A stretch of 64,000 bases of DNA from Kiloniella laminariae (lineage in GTDB: Bacteria; Pseudomonadota; Alphaproteobacteria; Kiloniellales; Kiloniellaceae), in contig NZ_JAPWGY010000005.1 in NCBI RefSeq assembly GCF_027214005.1, forward strand, positions 124,001-188,000. The letters are read 5' to 3'. Positions 30,906 to 40,324 of the stretch are shown in pieces. The notes under the pieces were generated by a model. It was not told the DNA's origin and did not search any database. It worked only from the letters and a program-made list of their open reading frames with translations. How positions within the stretch are numbered: position 1 is the first letter of the stretch; each line of letters opens with the position of its first letter. The translations under genes were made by a program, and so were the position numbers.

Positions 30906-31368
30906 AGAAGCCGTAACAGCGGAAGAGGGGCGCTCTGTCGGTATTCTGGAGATCAAGGAAATGATCCCGCATAGGTACCCGTTCCTGCTCATTGATCGCG
31001 TTGACAATATTCTAAAAGACCAGAGTGCTGTTGGCCTTAAGAATGTTACAATTAACGAACCTTTTTTTGAAGGTCACTTTCCGCGCCAGCCGATTATGCC
31101 GGGGGTTCTGATTGTTGAGGCCATGGCTCAGACTGCTGCGGTCCTTGTTGTTGAAACACTTGATGGCGCAGCTGCTGGCAAGCTTGTATACTTCATGACA
31201 GTAGATGAAGCCCGGTTCCGTAAACCAGTTGGCCCCGGGGACCAGATCCGGATACACGTGACCAAAACCCGGAGCAGGGGCAATGTCTGGAAATTTGAAG
31301 GCAAAGCACTGGTCGACGGCAAGTTGGTCGCCGAAGCAAAGTTTGCCGCAATGATAATGGACGATTGA
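30898..31368 (+). CDS. fabZ: 3-hydroxyacyl-ACP dehydratase FabZ
   Basis: Dehydrates 3-hydroxyacyl-ACP in fatty-acid elongation. It competes with LpxA for the 3-hydroxyacyl pool and so balances phospholipid against lipid A. The 156-residue hot-dog-fold product has the catalytic pair His60 ([12 protein letters not shown]) and Glu74 (IVEAMAQ). The ATG lies inside the end of lpxD. The N-terminus is about 15 residues longer than in E. coli, mainly an acidic lead. Confidence 0.96.
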   Translation: MSEEAVTAEEGRSVGILEIKEMIPHRYPFLLIDRVDNILKDQSAVGLKNVTINEPFFEGHFPRQPIMPGVLIVEAMAQTAAVLVVETLDGAAAGKLVYFMTVDEARFRKPVGPGDQIRIHVTKTRSRGNVWKFEGKALVDGKLVAEAKFAAMIMDD

Positions 31369-31370
31369 CA

Positions 31371-32153
31371 GTGAACATTCACCCTACAGCGATTATCGAA
31401 GATGGTGCAGAGGTTCACGAAACGGCGCAAATTGGACCATATTCCATCGTCGGTGCCAATGTTGTGCTTGGTGCCAATGTGGTTTTGCACAGCCACGTTG
31501 TCATTGCAGGCCGGACATCAATTGGAGAGGGGACGGTGGTCTTTCCTTTTGCTTCCATTGGCCACCAGCCACAGGACTTGAAGTTTGATGGTGAAAAGTC
31601 AGAGCTGATCATCGGCAAAAACAATAAAATTCGAGAACATGTCACAATCAACCCCGGAACGTCTGGTGGGGGATTGATTACGCGCATCGGAGATAATTGT
31701 CTTTTGATGATGTCGGCGCATGTCGCGCATGACTGCGTCATTGGCAACAATGTGATTCTGGTGAACAACGCTACACTCGGCGGACACGTCGAGGTTGACG
31801 ACTTTGCTATTATCGGTGGGCTTTCCGCCGTGCACCAGTTTGTTCGTATTGGCCGGAATGCCATGATCGGCGGAATGTCCGGTGTTGAAAATGATGTTAT
31901 TCCCTTTGGTTTGGTTATGGGGGACCGGGCAAGGCTGAGCGGCCTGAACCTGGTGGGCCTGAAACGGCATGGATTTGCACGAGAGGATATTTCCGGGCTA
32001 CAGGCTGCATTCCGGATGCTTTTTGCCGATGAAGGCACGTTTGCAGAACGTCTGGCCCGGACCCAGTCAAGTTTTTCCGATAATAAAACAGCCATGGAAG
32101 TGATTGCCTTTATTACTGAAGACTCTTCCAGAGCTATCTGCCAACCCAAATAA
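31371..32153 (+). CDS. lpxA: UDP-N-acetylglucosamine O-acyltransferase
   Basis: First step of lipid A synthesis. The 260-residue product is a hexapeptide-repeat trimer subunit. The active-site pair His117/His120 lies in SAHVAHDC, His120 matching E. coli His125, and a C-terminal helical domain follows residue 190. I chose GTG at 31371, which gives the family start NIHPTAII. A TTG at 31365, overlapping the fabZ stop, is the alternative. Confidence 0.95.
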   Translation: MNIHPTAIIEDGAEVHETAQIGPYSIVGANVVLGANVVLHSHVVIAGRTSIGEGTVVFPFASIGHQPQDLKFDGEKSELIIGKNNKIREHVTINPGTSGGGLITRIGDNCLLMMSAHVAHDCVIGNNVILVNNATLGGHVEVDDFAIIGGLSAVHQFVRIGRNAMIGGMSGVENDVIPFGLVMGDRARLSGLNLVGLKRHGFAREDISGLQAAFRMLFADEGTFAERLARTQSSFSDNKTAMEVIAFITEDSSRAICQPK

Positions 32154-32155
32154 TC

Positions 32156-32983
32156 ATGGCCGCAAAACTTGGCATATTGGCAGGAGGAGGCGCGCTCCCC
32201 CGACGTTTGATCAAGCTTTGTCATGAAACGGGGCGTGAAGTTTTTCTGGTTGCTTTCATGGGCCAAACAGACCCTGAGACAACTGTTGGAGTGGATCACC
32301 TCTGGACCCGTCTTGGGGCAGCAGGGCAAATAATCAAACGGCTTCAGGCAGAGCAGGTTCGTGAATTGGTGATGGTTGGCCCGATTAAACGGCCGTCTAT
32401 GGCCGAGTTACGCCCTGATTGGAGAGCCGTTCAGTTTTTTGCCAAGATTGGTGCCAAAAGCCTTGGCGATGATAGTCTGCTGCGTTCGGTCATTACGGCG
32501 CTTGAAGAGGAAGGTTTTCTCTTTAGGGGGGTTGATGATCTGTTACAGGATCTCATCGCTCCCGAAGGGATCTATGGCAGTTCTGTTCCTGACGTCCAGG
32601 CATATAGTGATATCAGGCGTGGTGTCGAAGTCGCCAAGGCCATGGGCAAGGCCGATGTAGGACAGTCCGTGGTGGTTCAGCAAGGCCTGGTTTTGGGGGT
32701 TGAAGCTATTGAAGGCACAGATGCCCTGTTAACCCGCTGCGGTCTACTCAGACGTGAGGGAGCAGGAGGCGTTCTTGTCAAACTTAAGAAACCTGAGCAG
32801 GAACGACGGGCTGATCTACCAACAATTGGTATCGAGACTTTGCGTCGGGCGGCAGAATCCGGGTTGCGAGGCGTTGCTATAGAAGCGGGTGGTGCTTTGG
32901 TGGTTGATCGGGAGGCTCTGTGCCGCGAAGCAGATCAGCTTGGCCTTTTTGTCCTTGGGATCTCTCCTTCAGATTATGAATGA
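32156..32983 (+). CDS. lpxI: UDP-2,3-diacylglucosamine diphosphatase LpxI
   Basis: Hydrolyses UDP-2,3-diacylglucosamine to lipid X. LpxI is the alphaproteobacterial replacement for LpxH and attacks the other phosphorus atom. The 275-residue product carries the former DUF1009 pattern: KLGILAGGGALPRRLI at the start, VMVGPIKRPSM near 75, and the C-terminal GLRGVAIEAGGALVVDR segment. No LpxH-type metallophosphatase is present in the window. It starts two bases after lpxA and overlaps lpxB by eight bases. Confidence 0.94.
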   Translation: MAAKLGILAGGGALPRRLIKLCHETGREVFLVAFMGQTDPETTVGVDHLWTRLGAAGQIIKRLQAEQVRELVMVGPIKRPSMAELRPDWRAVQFFAKIGAKSLGDDSLLRSVITALEEEGFLFRGVDDLLQDLIAPEGIYGSSVPDVQAYSDIRRGVEVAKAMGKADVGQSVVVQQGLVLGVEAIEGTDALLTRCGLLRREGAGGVLVKLKKPEQERRADLPTIGIETLRRAAESGLRGVAIEAGGALVVDREALCREADQLGLFVLGISPSDYE

Positions 32984-34151
32984 CCAGACCAAAGATATTC
33001 CCCTGATCTATCTAATCGCGGGTGAGCCGTCCGGGGATCAGCTGGGTGCGCGGTTAATGGCAGCTCTTAAGCGGGCCACGAATGGGCGTGTCCGGTTTGC
33101 AGGAGTTGGTGGTGAGAGAATGCAAGCCGAGGGGCTGGTCAGTCTTTTCCCGATTAATGAAATTGCCGTTATGGGATTGGCTGAAATCCTGCCCCATATT
33201 CCGGTTATCTTGCGTCGGATCAGGGAAACGGTTGCCGATGTTGAAGTGAAAACTCCTGCAGCTCTTGTAACAATCGATGCGCCGGGGTTTTGTTCGAGAG
33301 TCAGCAAGGCTCTTAAGGGAAAAGGTATTCCCTTAATACACTATGTTGCGCCATCGGTTTGGGCCTGGAAAAAGAAACGGGCACAAAAGATTTCTGCTTA
33401 TCTGGATCATCTTCTGACACTTTTGCCTTTTGAGCCGCCATATTTTGAGAAACATGGCCTGGCTGCGACATTTGTCGGGCACCCGGTTATCGAAGCCGTT
33501 GGCATGGTTGATAATAATTCTCGGGACTTTCTGTGCCAGGAGCTTGGTTTAGCACAGGATCGACCGATACTTGCCATTCTTCCGGGGAGCCGTCGAGGAG
33601 AGGTAGCACGGCTTGGCCCGATCTTTAAAGAAACTGTCACCCGGTTGGCACAATCCATTCCTGATTTGCAATGCATTATTCCAACAGTCTCCAATGTCCG
33701 GGAAGCTGTCAGTGAACTTGCAGAGGATTGGCCGGTTCCTGTTCGCGTGATCGAGGGCGTGGAAGGTAAACACAAGGCATTCTGTTGTGCTGATTCTGCC
33801 CTTGCTGCTTCGGGCACTGTTGCGCTGGAACTTGCTGTTGATGGCGTGCCTGCCGTAATCGCATACAAAGTTGCACCTTTGACGGCTTTTCTTGCCCGGT
33901 TTCTTATTTCCATAAAGTTTGTCAGTCTTCCCAACATTCTTGTGAACAAGGAAATCCAGCCAGAGAGAATACAGAAAAACTGTAAAGCTGAGATCCTTGC
34001 GGAAGATCTGCGGAAACTTCTGCTTGATCCTGAAGCCAGGAAACGCCAGATAGACGGATATAAGGTGGCGGTAGGGTTATTGAAATCAGGTGATGACCTG
34101 CCGAGTGACAAAGCAGCAGAAACCATTCTGGCCACTATTTCTAATCGCTAA
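32976..34151 (+). CDS. lpxB: Lipid-A-disaccharide synthase
   Basis: Glycosyltransferase (GT19) that joins lipid X to UDP-2,3-diacylglucosamine. The 391-residue product shows LIAGEPSGDQLGARLM near the start, HYVAPSVWAWKKKRAQK in the middle, LPGSRRGEV at about 200 and SGTVALELA in the C-terminal half. The ATG at 32976 lies in the last codons of lpxI; the frame extends upstream to 32889 without merit. It ends the envelope run that started at pyrH. Confidence 0.96.
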   Translation: MNDQTKDIPLIYLIAGEPSGDQLGARLMAALKRATNGRVRFAGVGGERMQAEGLVSLFPINEIAVMGLAEILPHIPVILRRIRETVADVEVKTPAALVTIDAPGFCSRVSKALKGKGIPLIHYVAPSVWAWKKKRAQKISAYLDHLLTLLPFEPPYFEKHGLAATFVGHPVIEAVGMVDNNSRDFLCQELGLAQDRPILAILPGSRRGEVARLGPIFKETVTRLAQSIPDLQCIIPTVSNVREAVSELAEDWPVPVRVIEGVEGKHKAFCCADSALAASGTVALELAVDGVPAVIAYKVAPLTAFLARFLISIKFVSLPNILVNKEIQPERIQKNCKAEILAEDLRKLLLDPEARKRQIDGYKVAVGLLKSGDDLPSDKAAETILATISNR

Positions 34152-34199
34152 AGTTCTTCATTGAATTTTTTTTGAGTTTATTATTTTGGAGGGACTGAT

Positions 34200-34604
34200 A
34201 TGTCTGACAATAAGTCGTTCAGATTTTTACATACGATGCTCAGGGTACGGGATCTGGAGAAATCTATTGATTTTTACAGTCGTCATCTGGGAATGAAACT
34301 GTTGAGAAAATCTGATTATCCCAGTGGTGAATTTACTCTGGCTTTTCTGGGTTATGGTGATGAAGACAACAACACGGTACTGGAGTTGACTCACAACTGG
34401 GGGCAGGACAAGGACTATGATCTGGGGACTGGCTTCGGTCATCTGGCCCTCGGCATCCCGGATATTTACACAACTTGTGCCGAGCTGGAAAAAGAGGGTG
34501 TGGTTATCAGCCGTGCCCCGGGGCCGATGAAGCATGGAACGACAGTTATTGCTTTCATCGAAGATCCGGATGGCTATAAAATTGAGCTGATCGAGCGTTC
34601 CTGA
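34200..34604 (+). CDS. gloA: Lactoylglutathione lyase (glyoxalase I)
   Basis: Converts the methylglyoxal-glutathione hemithioacetal to S-lactoylglutathione. The 134-residue VOC-fold protein keeps all four metal ligands: His11, Glu62, His81 and Glu129, at the spacing of the Ni-dependent E. coli enzyme. A strong GGAGGG site lies six bases before the ATG. It sits between lpxB and a bidirectional terminator. It is not part of lipid A synthesis and could have its own promoter in the 48-base gap or read through from lpxB. Confidence 0.93.
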   Translation: MSDNKSFRFLHTMLRVRDLEKSIDFYSRHLGMKLLRKSDYPSGEFTLAFLGYGDEDNNTVLELTHNWGQDKDYDLGTGFGHLALGIPDIYTTCAELEKEGVVISRAPGPMKHGTTVIAFIEDPDGYKIELIERS

Positions 34605-34653
34605 TCAGAGTACTGTTTGGGTATTTCCAAGCAGAATTCTCAGGAACAGATAC

Positions 34654-34687
34654 AAAAAAAGCGCTGTGTTTCCACAGCGCTTTTTTT
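34654..34687. terminator. Bidirectional terminator between gloA and gltA
   Basis: GCGCTGTG (34661-34668) pairs with CACAGCGC (34673-34680) around TTTC. The stem is flanked by seven A on the left and seven T on the right. It should stop gloA transcripts on the plus strand and gltA transcripts on the minus strand. Confidence 0.95.
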
Positions 34688-34702
34688 GTTGGTTATAGGA
34701 TC

Positions 34703-36007
34703 TTAGCGTTTGTCCATTGGTACAAACTCGCGGGCATCTGCACCAAGATACAGCTGGCGCGGACGGCTGATCTTGTGATTTGGATCTTCAATCATTTCTT
34801 TCCACTGAGCAACCCAGCCAACAGTTCTTGCCAGGGCAAAGAGAACAGTAAACATGGAGGTCGGGAAGTTCATGGCGCGGAGGATGATACCGGAATAGAA
34901 GTCCACGTTCGGGAAAAGTTTCTTTTCAGTGAAATAAGGATCTTCCAGAGCAACGCGTTCCAGCTCCATCGCCAGTTCAAGAAGCGGATCATTGATGCCA
35001 AGTTCTGTTAGAACCTCATGACAGGATTCCCGCATAACGGAAGCCCGTGGGTCATAGTTCTTGTATACGCGATGACCAAAGCCCATAAGACGGAAGGGGT
35101 CATTCTTGTCTTTTGCCCGTTCGATGAAGGCTGGAATGTTGTCCTTGTGTCCAATTTGCTGGAGCATACGGAGAACAGCTTCGTTGGCGCCACCATGTGC
35201 CGGTCCCCAGAGGGATGCGATCCCTGCTGCAATACAGGCAAAGGGGTTGGCTCCACTTGAACCGGCAATTCTGACAGTGGATGTCGAGGCATTCTGTTCA
35301 TGATCGGCATGAAGAATGAAAATCCGGTCCATCGCCCGGACAAGTGCGGGACTTGCAACATACTCTTCACAGGGAACAGAGAAAGTCATGTGCAGGAAGT
35401 TTGCCGCGTAGCTGAGGTTGTTCTGTGGATATACAAAAGGCTGGCCAATTGAGTACTTATAGGCATAAGCAGCAATTGTAGGCATTTTTGCAATAAGACG
35501 GTGCGAGGCAATCAGGCGCTGATGCGGATCCCGGATATCGGTAGAGTCATGATAAAACGCTGACAGGGCACCGACGACACCAACCATGACGGCCATAGGA
35601 TGGGAGTCACGACGGAAGCCACGATAGAAATACTGCATCTGTTCATGCAGCATGGTGTGATAGGTGATCTGGTTTTTGAATTCCGATTTTTCTGCCTGGT
35701 TGGGCAGCTCGCCGTTCAACAAGAGGTAACAGACTTCCATGAAGTCACTCTTTGCCGCCAGGTCCTCGATTGAGTAGCCCCGGTGGCGAAGGATGCCTTC
35801 GTCTCCATCAATATAGGTTATGGAGGAATCGCAACTTCCCGTAGAAGTGAAGCCGGGATCATAGGTGAAGCAGCCGGACTCGCTGTAGAGTTTTCGGATA
35901 TCAATAACATTCGGGCCACAGGTTCCTTGAAGGATTGGCATATCCCAACTGTGTCCCGTTCGGTTATCGGTCACGGTAACGCTGTTTTTATTGTTGGTAG
36001 CTGTCAT
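34703..36007 (-). CDS. gltA: Citrate synthase, hexameric type
   Basis: Condenses acetyl-CoA and oxaloacetate, entry to the TCA cycle. The 434-residue product has the two catalytic histidines in [12 protein letters not shown] and [14 protein letters not shown] and the Asp in NVDFYSGII. The N-terminal extension of about 50 residues, including a short beta-domain, is that of the NADH-sensitive Gram-negative type. An AGAGG site precedes the ATG at 36007. A promoter is proposed at 36061-36089. Confidence 0.97.
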   Translation of the reverse strand: MTATNNKNSVTVTDNRTGHSWDMPILQGTCGPNVIDIRKLYSESGCFTYDPGFTSTGSCDSSITYIDGDEGILRHRGYSIEDLAAKSDFMEVCYLLLNGELPNQAEKSEFKNQITYHTMLHEQMQYFYRGFRRDSHPMAVMVGVVGALSAFYHDSTDIRDPHQRLIASHRLIAKMPTIAAYAYKYSIGQPFVYPQNNLSYAANFLHMTFSVPCEEYVASPALVRAMDRIFILHADHEQNASTSTVRIAGSSGANPFACIAAGIASLWGPAHGGANEAVLRMLQQIGHKDNIPAFIERAKDKNDPFRLMGFGHRVYKNYDPRASVMRESCHEVLTELGINDPLLELAMELERVALEDPYFTEKKLFPNVDFYSGIILRAMNFPTSMFTVLFALARTVGWVAQWKEMIEDPNHKISRPRQLYLGADAREFVPMDKR

Positions 36008-36060
36008 GTTCTGGAACCTCTGCTCTTTGTTATTTTTTTTTAGTCGTTTATCTGGGGACC

Positions 36061-36089
36061 AGCATATTACGTTTGTTGGTCAATATCAA
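36061..36089 (-). promoter_or_regulatory. Probable promoter of gltA
   Basis: On the minus strand TTGATA (complement of 36084-36089) and TATGCT (complement of 36061-36066) are separated by 17 bases. The -10 lies 53 bases before the gltA ATG, in an AT-rich 113-base gap after gltX. Confidence 0.5.
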
Positions 36090-36120
36090 TTTGTGCGCTG
36101 CAATATTTTTGTTATTTTTT

Positions 36121-37539
36121 TTATGAAACCTGGTCTGAAATTCTTCCCAGTGTTTCTTCTTTTCCAAGGATTACCATTACTTCAAAAATTCCCGGTGACA
36201 CATTGGAGCCACTTAGTGCAGCGCGAAGGGGCTGGGCAATGTTACCGAGTTTAAGTTCCTGTGACTGGGCAAAATCTTTAACGGTGGTTTCTATGTTTTC
36301 TTCCGTCCAGGACTCGAGGTTATCCAGTAGAGGCAATAGCCTTTCAAGATATGTCCTGGCATCTTCTGACAAAAGCTTATCAGCTTTTTCATTAAGAATC
36401 AGTGGACGAGAGCGAACATAAAAAGCTGCACTGTCAGCCAGTTCATGTACAGTTTTAGCGCGCTCTTTGAGACCGTTCATCCCTGCTGTCAGTCTTGCCA
36501 GTCCACTCGCATCAAGTGTGATTTCTTCTTTTGCACTGATATGTGGAGCAATAATGTCTGTCAGATACTTGTTGTCAGCATGTCTGATATAATGCCCGTT
36601 CAGATTCTCCAGCTTGGCAAAATCAAATCGGGAAGGGGACTTGCCTACAGCATCAATGTCGAACCACTCGATTGCCTGTTCGGTAGAAATGATTTCCTCA
36701 TCACCGTGACCCCAGCCAAGGCGCAACAGATAATTTCTGAGAGCTTCTGGCAGATAGCCCATTTCGTCCCGATAGGCCTCAACACCCAGAGCGCCATGTC
36801 TTTTTGAAAGTTTAGCACCATCTGAGCCGTGGATGAGAGGAATATGCCCGAACTCTGGAACATCCCAGCCCATTGCGAGGAAAAGCTGGTTCTGTCTGAA
36901 GGCGTTTGTCAGGTGATCATCCCCCCTGATCACATGGGTAATGCCCATATCGTGATCATCAACCACGACAGAAAGCATGTAAGTCGGGGTTCCGTCGGCA
37001 CGCAGGAGCACCATGTCATCAAGCTGGCTGTTTGCGACGGTTACATCACCCTGCACCAGATCGTGGATGAGGGTCTCACCTTCCTGGGGCATACGTAGAC
37101 GAATCACCGGGTCAACCCCGGCAGGAGCTTCAGAGGCAGGACGGTCACGCCAGCGGCCATCGTATTTGATCGGGCGGCTTTCTGCACGGGCAAGGGCGCG
37201 CATTTCTTCCAGCTCTTCCGGGCTGCAGTAACATTTGTAGGCTTTACCTGAAGCGAGCAGTTCATGAGCGACTTCACGGTGGCGTTCGGCCCGGGCAAAC
37301 TGGTAGGTGATCTCGCCGTCGTGATCCAGTCCAAGCCAGTTGAGACCATCAATGATTGCTTCGATCGCCTCAGGGGTCGAGCGCTTGCGATCTGTATCTT
37401 CAATTCTCAGAAGGTATTGTCCACCATGATGTTTCGCAAACAGCCAGTTAAATAAGGCTGTGCGAGCTCCACCAATATGTAGAAATCCGGTGGGTGAAGG
37501 TGCAAAACGGGTCACGACCTGTTTCGTGGACTGGCTCAT
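36121..37539 (-). CDS. gltX: Glutamyl-tRNA synthetase
   Basis: Class I synthetase charging tRNA-Glu (472 residues). The HIGH-type motif reads HIGG at residues 21-24 within [16 protein letters not shown], and the KMSKS-type motif reads KLSKRHG near residue 240. A Cys-rich segment [12 protein letters not shown] near residue 105 matches the zinc-binding region of bacterial GluRS. Alphaproteobacteria often carry two GluRS copies, one misacylating tRNA-Gln for GatCAB; which type this is cannot be told here. Transcribed toward gltA, as in related genomes. Confidence 0.95.
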   Translation of the reverse strand: MSQSTKQVVTRFAPSPTGFLHIGGARTALFNWLFAKHHGGQYLLRIEDTDRKRSTPEAIEAIIDGLNWLGLDHDGEITYQFARAERHREVAHELLASGKAYKCYCSPEELEEMRALARAESRPIKYDGRWRDRPASEAPAGVDPVIRLRMPQEGETLIHDLVQGDVTVANSQLDDMVLLRADGTPTYMLSVVVDDHDMGITHVIRGDDHLTNAFRQNQLFLAMGWDVPEFGHIPLIHGSDGAKLSKRHGALGVEAYRDEMGYLPEALRNYLLRLGWGHGDEEIISTEQAIEWFDIDAVGKSPSRFDFAKLENLNGHYIRHADNKYLTDIIAPHISAKEEITLDASGLARLTAGMNGLKERAKTVHELADSAAFYVRSRPLILNEKADKLLSEDARTYLERLLPLLDNLESWTEENIETTVKDFAQSQELKLGNIAQPLRAALSGSNVSPGIFEVMVILGKEETLGRISDQVS

Positions 37540-38165
37540 TACAAATATTCCGATAACTATAAGTATTTAGGGTGTTTGTCTCACGGGGGACTGTTCGCTT
37601 TGAGACAGGATATTTTTTATCCGTTCAGCAAACAATTGAGACAGTTGTTTCGCGAAATGTTTAGCATACTGTCTTGCTTGTCGCAAATGCTGTTGCATTC
37701 CATGTGATCTGATATGGCAAAAATATCGGAATTTACTATTTTTTATCAGCTATTTGCTGTCTGTTGAAGAAGGTAAAATTCGGATCTGATCCAGGGTGCC
37801 GTTTAAGAAAGAGAGAAAGGTGTGAAGCTTTGGTACGGTCTCTCTTTTCTGGTAACAGAGGATATATCTTTTTTGAGTAAATGATTCTATCCCTGAAAGT
37901 ATATAGTTCCTGCATCCGTAAGAAAGAGTAGTCAGGTTGTTCAACACTGAAAAAAACACCAGGATTTTTTTTCAAGTTAGGCCATTTCCTTGCTGATCAA
38001 GAAAGCCTTCAACTCCTTTTTTCTATTGTTGGGATTCTCCATATTGTCACAGATACTTGCATGGTATTGTCAAAGATCAGGGCTGAGAAAAAATCAGGCA
38101 AGAGAAGCAAGAATGCTGACTAATCCAGCGTTTCATAAAACATAATTTCGGACTGGTTATTCTGT
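37540..38165. other. Long intergenic region without a convincing gene
   Basis: 626 bases between the divergent gltX and comEC genes, more AT-rich than its surroundings. It holds minor inverted repeats, such as GGATA/TATCC at about 37610 and AATGC/GCATT at about 37688. A TGAGACAG motif occurs twice, near 37600 and 37640. A 79-codon frame on the minus strand (37736-37975) starts with ATG but has no ribosome site, no recognisable domain and a second overlapping frame of equal quality. I treat it as noncoding. Promoters for both neighbours must lie here. Confidence 0.5.
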
Positions 38166-40256
38166 ATGTTTATGTTTCCCAATACATCAAATGTATTTAA
38201 TAAGCATCTGTATTATCAGGGAACTTTTCGACTTGTAAACTGGATCCCTGTCCCTGTTGGAGCCGGAATCGCGCTCTATTTTCTACTGTCTTTTGAGCCT
38301 GCATTTAATCAACTGTTTTTTGTATGCCTGTTCGTCTGGACTGTTGTTATCCTGCTCTGGAGAAGGGGGCACAGCCCGTTTGTTTGGGGGCTTGCCCTGA
38401 TTGCGAGTCTCGTTATTTCTGGGGTTACCTTGGCAGGTTACAGAACCTTGGTGATGAGTGCTCCCAAGCTCCTGTATGAAATCGGACCACGATTTTTTGA
38501 AGGCGAGGTGGTTGCTATAGAACCGGCATCACCGGGCCAGAGGTATTTACTGACGAGTCTGGATAACAAGGGCTTTGCAAAGCAACCTATCCCTACATTT
38601 ATCAGGGTCAGATCGAATTTAATCCAGGAGGAAGTTGAGCTTGGTTCTCGTATCCGCTTCCTTGCAGTCCTCGCTCCTCCATCAGGACCTTCTTCACCCG
38701 AAGGGTTTGACTTTGGCAGGCTCGCCTTCTTTAAACAGATCGGTGCGGTTGGCTATATCTGGGGCAGGGTAGATGTGATCGCTGCACCGGTTGAGCGGGC
38801 TGAGCACCAGTACAGGGCTTTCTGGAATGTTGCCAGGCTTCAAGTTACCCGCCGCATAGAAGGAGAACTTGAGGGGGTTGGGGAGGACCTGGCAATTACC
38901 TTTATGACGGGGCAAAAAACAGGCATATCCAAGAAGGATCAGGAGAATATCAGAAAATCTGGTTTGGCACATTTGTTGGCAATTTCTGGCCTGCATATGG
39001 GGCTGGTTGCGGGGTTGGTTTTTTTCTCTGTCAGGTTTCTGCTGACGTGCTGGCCTTTTATTGCCCTGAGATATCCAATCAAGAAAATAGCTGCTCTGGT
39101 GACGCTGGTTGCCTGTTATGGATATCTTGAACTGGTGGGAAGCCCTTTATCGGCTCAGCGTGCTTTTGTGATGGTTGCTATTACCCTGCTGGCAGTTCTG
39201 CTGGACAGACAAGCAATTTCAATGCGCACGGTTTCTGTTGCCGCGCTTGTTTTGCTGATCATTACCCCCGAAGTATTGGTTTCAGTCAGTTTCCAGCTCT
39301 CATTTGCGGCGGTTATCGCTTTGGTGGCTGTATTTGAATACCGCAACAGGAATGGTTTTGAGAATAAAAGAGCAAGGAGACACAATGCCAGTGGCCGACT
39401 TTTGGATTATCTGGCAATGACAGTTCTCTGTTCTTTGACGGCAACCCTCGCGACGGCCCCTTTTATTGCCTATCATTTTCACAGTGTTCCTTTATTGGGG
39501 ATCGTGGCCAATATGATCGCTGTACCCTTGACGGCAATGATTGTTATGCCACTGGTGTTGCTAAGTTATCTTTTGATGCCTTTGGGAATGGAACAGCTTG
39601 CGCTGGTTCCGCTCGGATGGGCGTTTGAATTTCTGATTATGGTCGGAGAAATGGTGGCTTCTATCCCGGATGGAGAGCTGATGGTTCCGGCATTTCCGGG
39701 CTGGTATCTTGCTTTTTTTATTTTTGGGGGATTATGGCTCTGCCTGTTCAAGGGGGCATTTAGATATTGGGGCGGAGGGTCGATTGTTGTTTTTATAGGA
39801 CTTGTTCTTTTTACAGGAACAAAGCCGGATATCCTTGTTGACGGGGAAAGTGGATTGATCGCGATAAGGCAGGGAGAAAAACTTTATCTCAACCATCCTC
39901 GTCGTGCCCGTTTCGTATCTGGTGGCTGGCAGAAAGAAACAGCCAGTGTTCGAGTGCTGGACTGGAGAGAACTGTCACCAGATACATTTCTCTGTGATGC
40001 CTGGGCCTGTCGGCTGGATCTGGGAAATAAGAAAGTTGCCCTGATACATTCCAGCGAGGCATTTGAAGAGGATTGTTCAAATGCGGATTATATCATCACT
40101 CAGCTGCGCGTGCCAAAGTGGTGTGGGGGCAAAGACAGGATCGTGATTGGATATGATCAATTAAAAAAACAAGGGGCTCATAGCCTGTTTCTTGCCGGAG
40201 AAGATGTGCAGGTAAGGTACAGTAAAAAACAGGATGTTTTTCGTCCCTGGATGTAG
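38166..40256 (+). CDS. comEC: ComEC/Rec2-type DNA uptake channel protein
   Basis: Inner-membrane channel family for single-stranded DNA in natural transformation. The 696-residue product has N-terminal helices, a DUF4131 soluble domain (about 100-215), the Competence domain with the signature LAHLLAISGLHMGLVAG (about 265-281) and further helices to about 530. The C-terminal soluble part is short and shows no HxHxDH motif, so the metallo-beta-lactamase nuclease domain seen in Bacillus ComEC is reduced. The start is uncertain: ATG codons at 38166 and 38172 both lack a good ribosome site. Confidence 0.9.
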   Translation: MFMFPNTSNVFNKHLYYQGTFRLVNWIPVPVGAGIALYFLLSFEPAFNQLFFVCLFVWTVVILLWRRGHSPFVWGLALIASLVISGVTLAGYRTLVMSAPKLLYEIGPRFFEGEVVAIEPASPGQRYLLTSLDNKGFAKQPIPTFIRVRSNLIQEEVELGSRIRFLAVLAPPSGPSSPEGFDFGRLAFFKQIGAVGYIWGRVDVIAAPVERAEHQYRAFWNVARLQVTRRIEGELEGVGEDLAITFMTGQKTGISKKDQENIRKSGLAHLLAISGLHMGLVAGLVFFSVRFLLTCWPFIALRYPIKKIAALVTLVACYGYLELVGSPLSAQRAFVMVAITLLAVLLDRQAISMRTVSVAALVLLIITPEVLVSVSFQLSFAAVIALVAVFEYRNRNGFENKRARRHNASGRLLDYLAMTVLCSLTATLATAPFIAYHFHSVPLLGIVANMIAVPLTAMIVMPLVLLSYLLMPLGMEQLALVPLGWAFEFLIMVGEMVASIPDGELMVPAFPGWYLAFFIFGGLWLCLFKGAFRYWGGGSIVVFIGLVLFTGTKPDILVDGESGLIAIRQGEKLYLNHPRRARFVSGGWQKETASVRVLDWRELSPDTFLCDAWACRLDLGNKKVALIHSSEAFEEDCSNADYIITQLRVPKWCGGKDRIVIGYDQLKKQGAHSLFLAGEDVQVRYSKKQDVFRPWM

Positions 40257-40324
40257 AAGGGGAATGATTCATCTTGATTTTTAACGTTAAATATTCTTCG
40301 CAAAACCATGTAATATATTATTTT

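Noticed and set aside
31415-32329. A 304-codon open frame on the minus strand
   Set aside because: Antisense to lpxA and the start of lpxI; Ser/Pro/Thr-rich composition typical of a reverse-strand shadow.
33407-34135. A 242-codon open frame on the minus strand
   Set aside because: Antisense to lpxB with shadow-like Arg/Ser composition and no domain.
37736-37975. A 79-codon frame that could be a small gene
   Set aside because: No ribosome site, no domain, and a second overlapping frame of similar length on the same strand, so chance openness in AT-rich DNA is more likely. Conservation in relatives would change this view.
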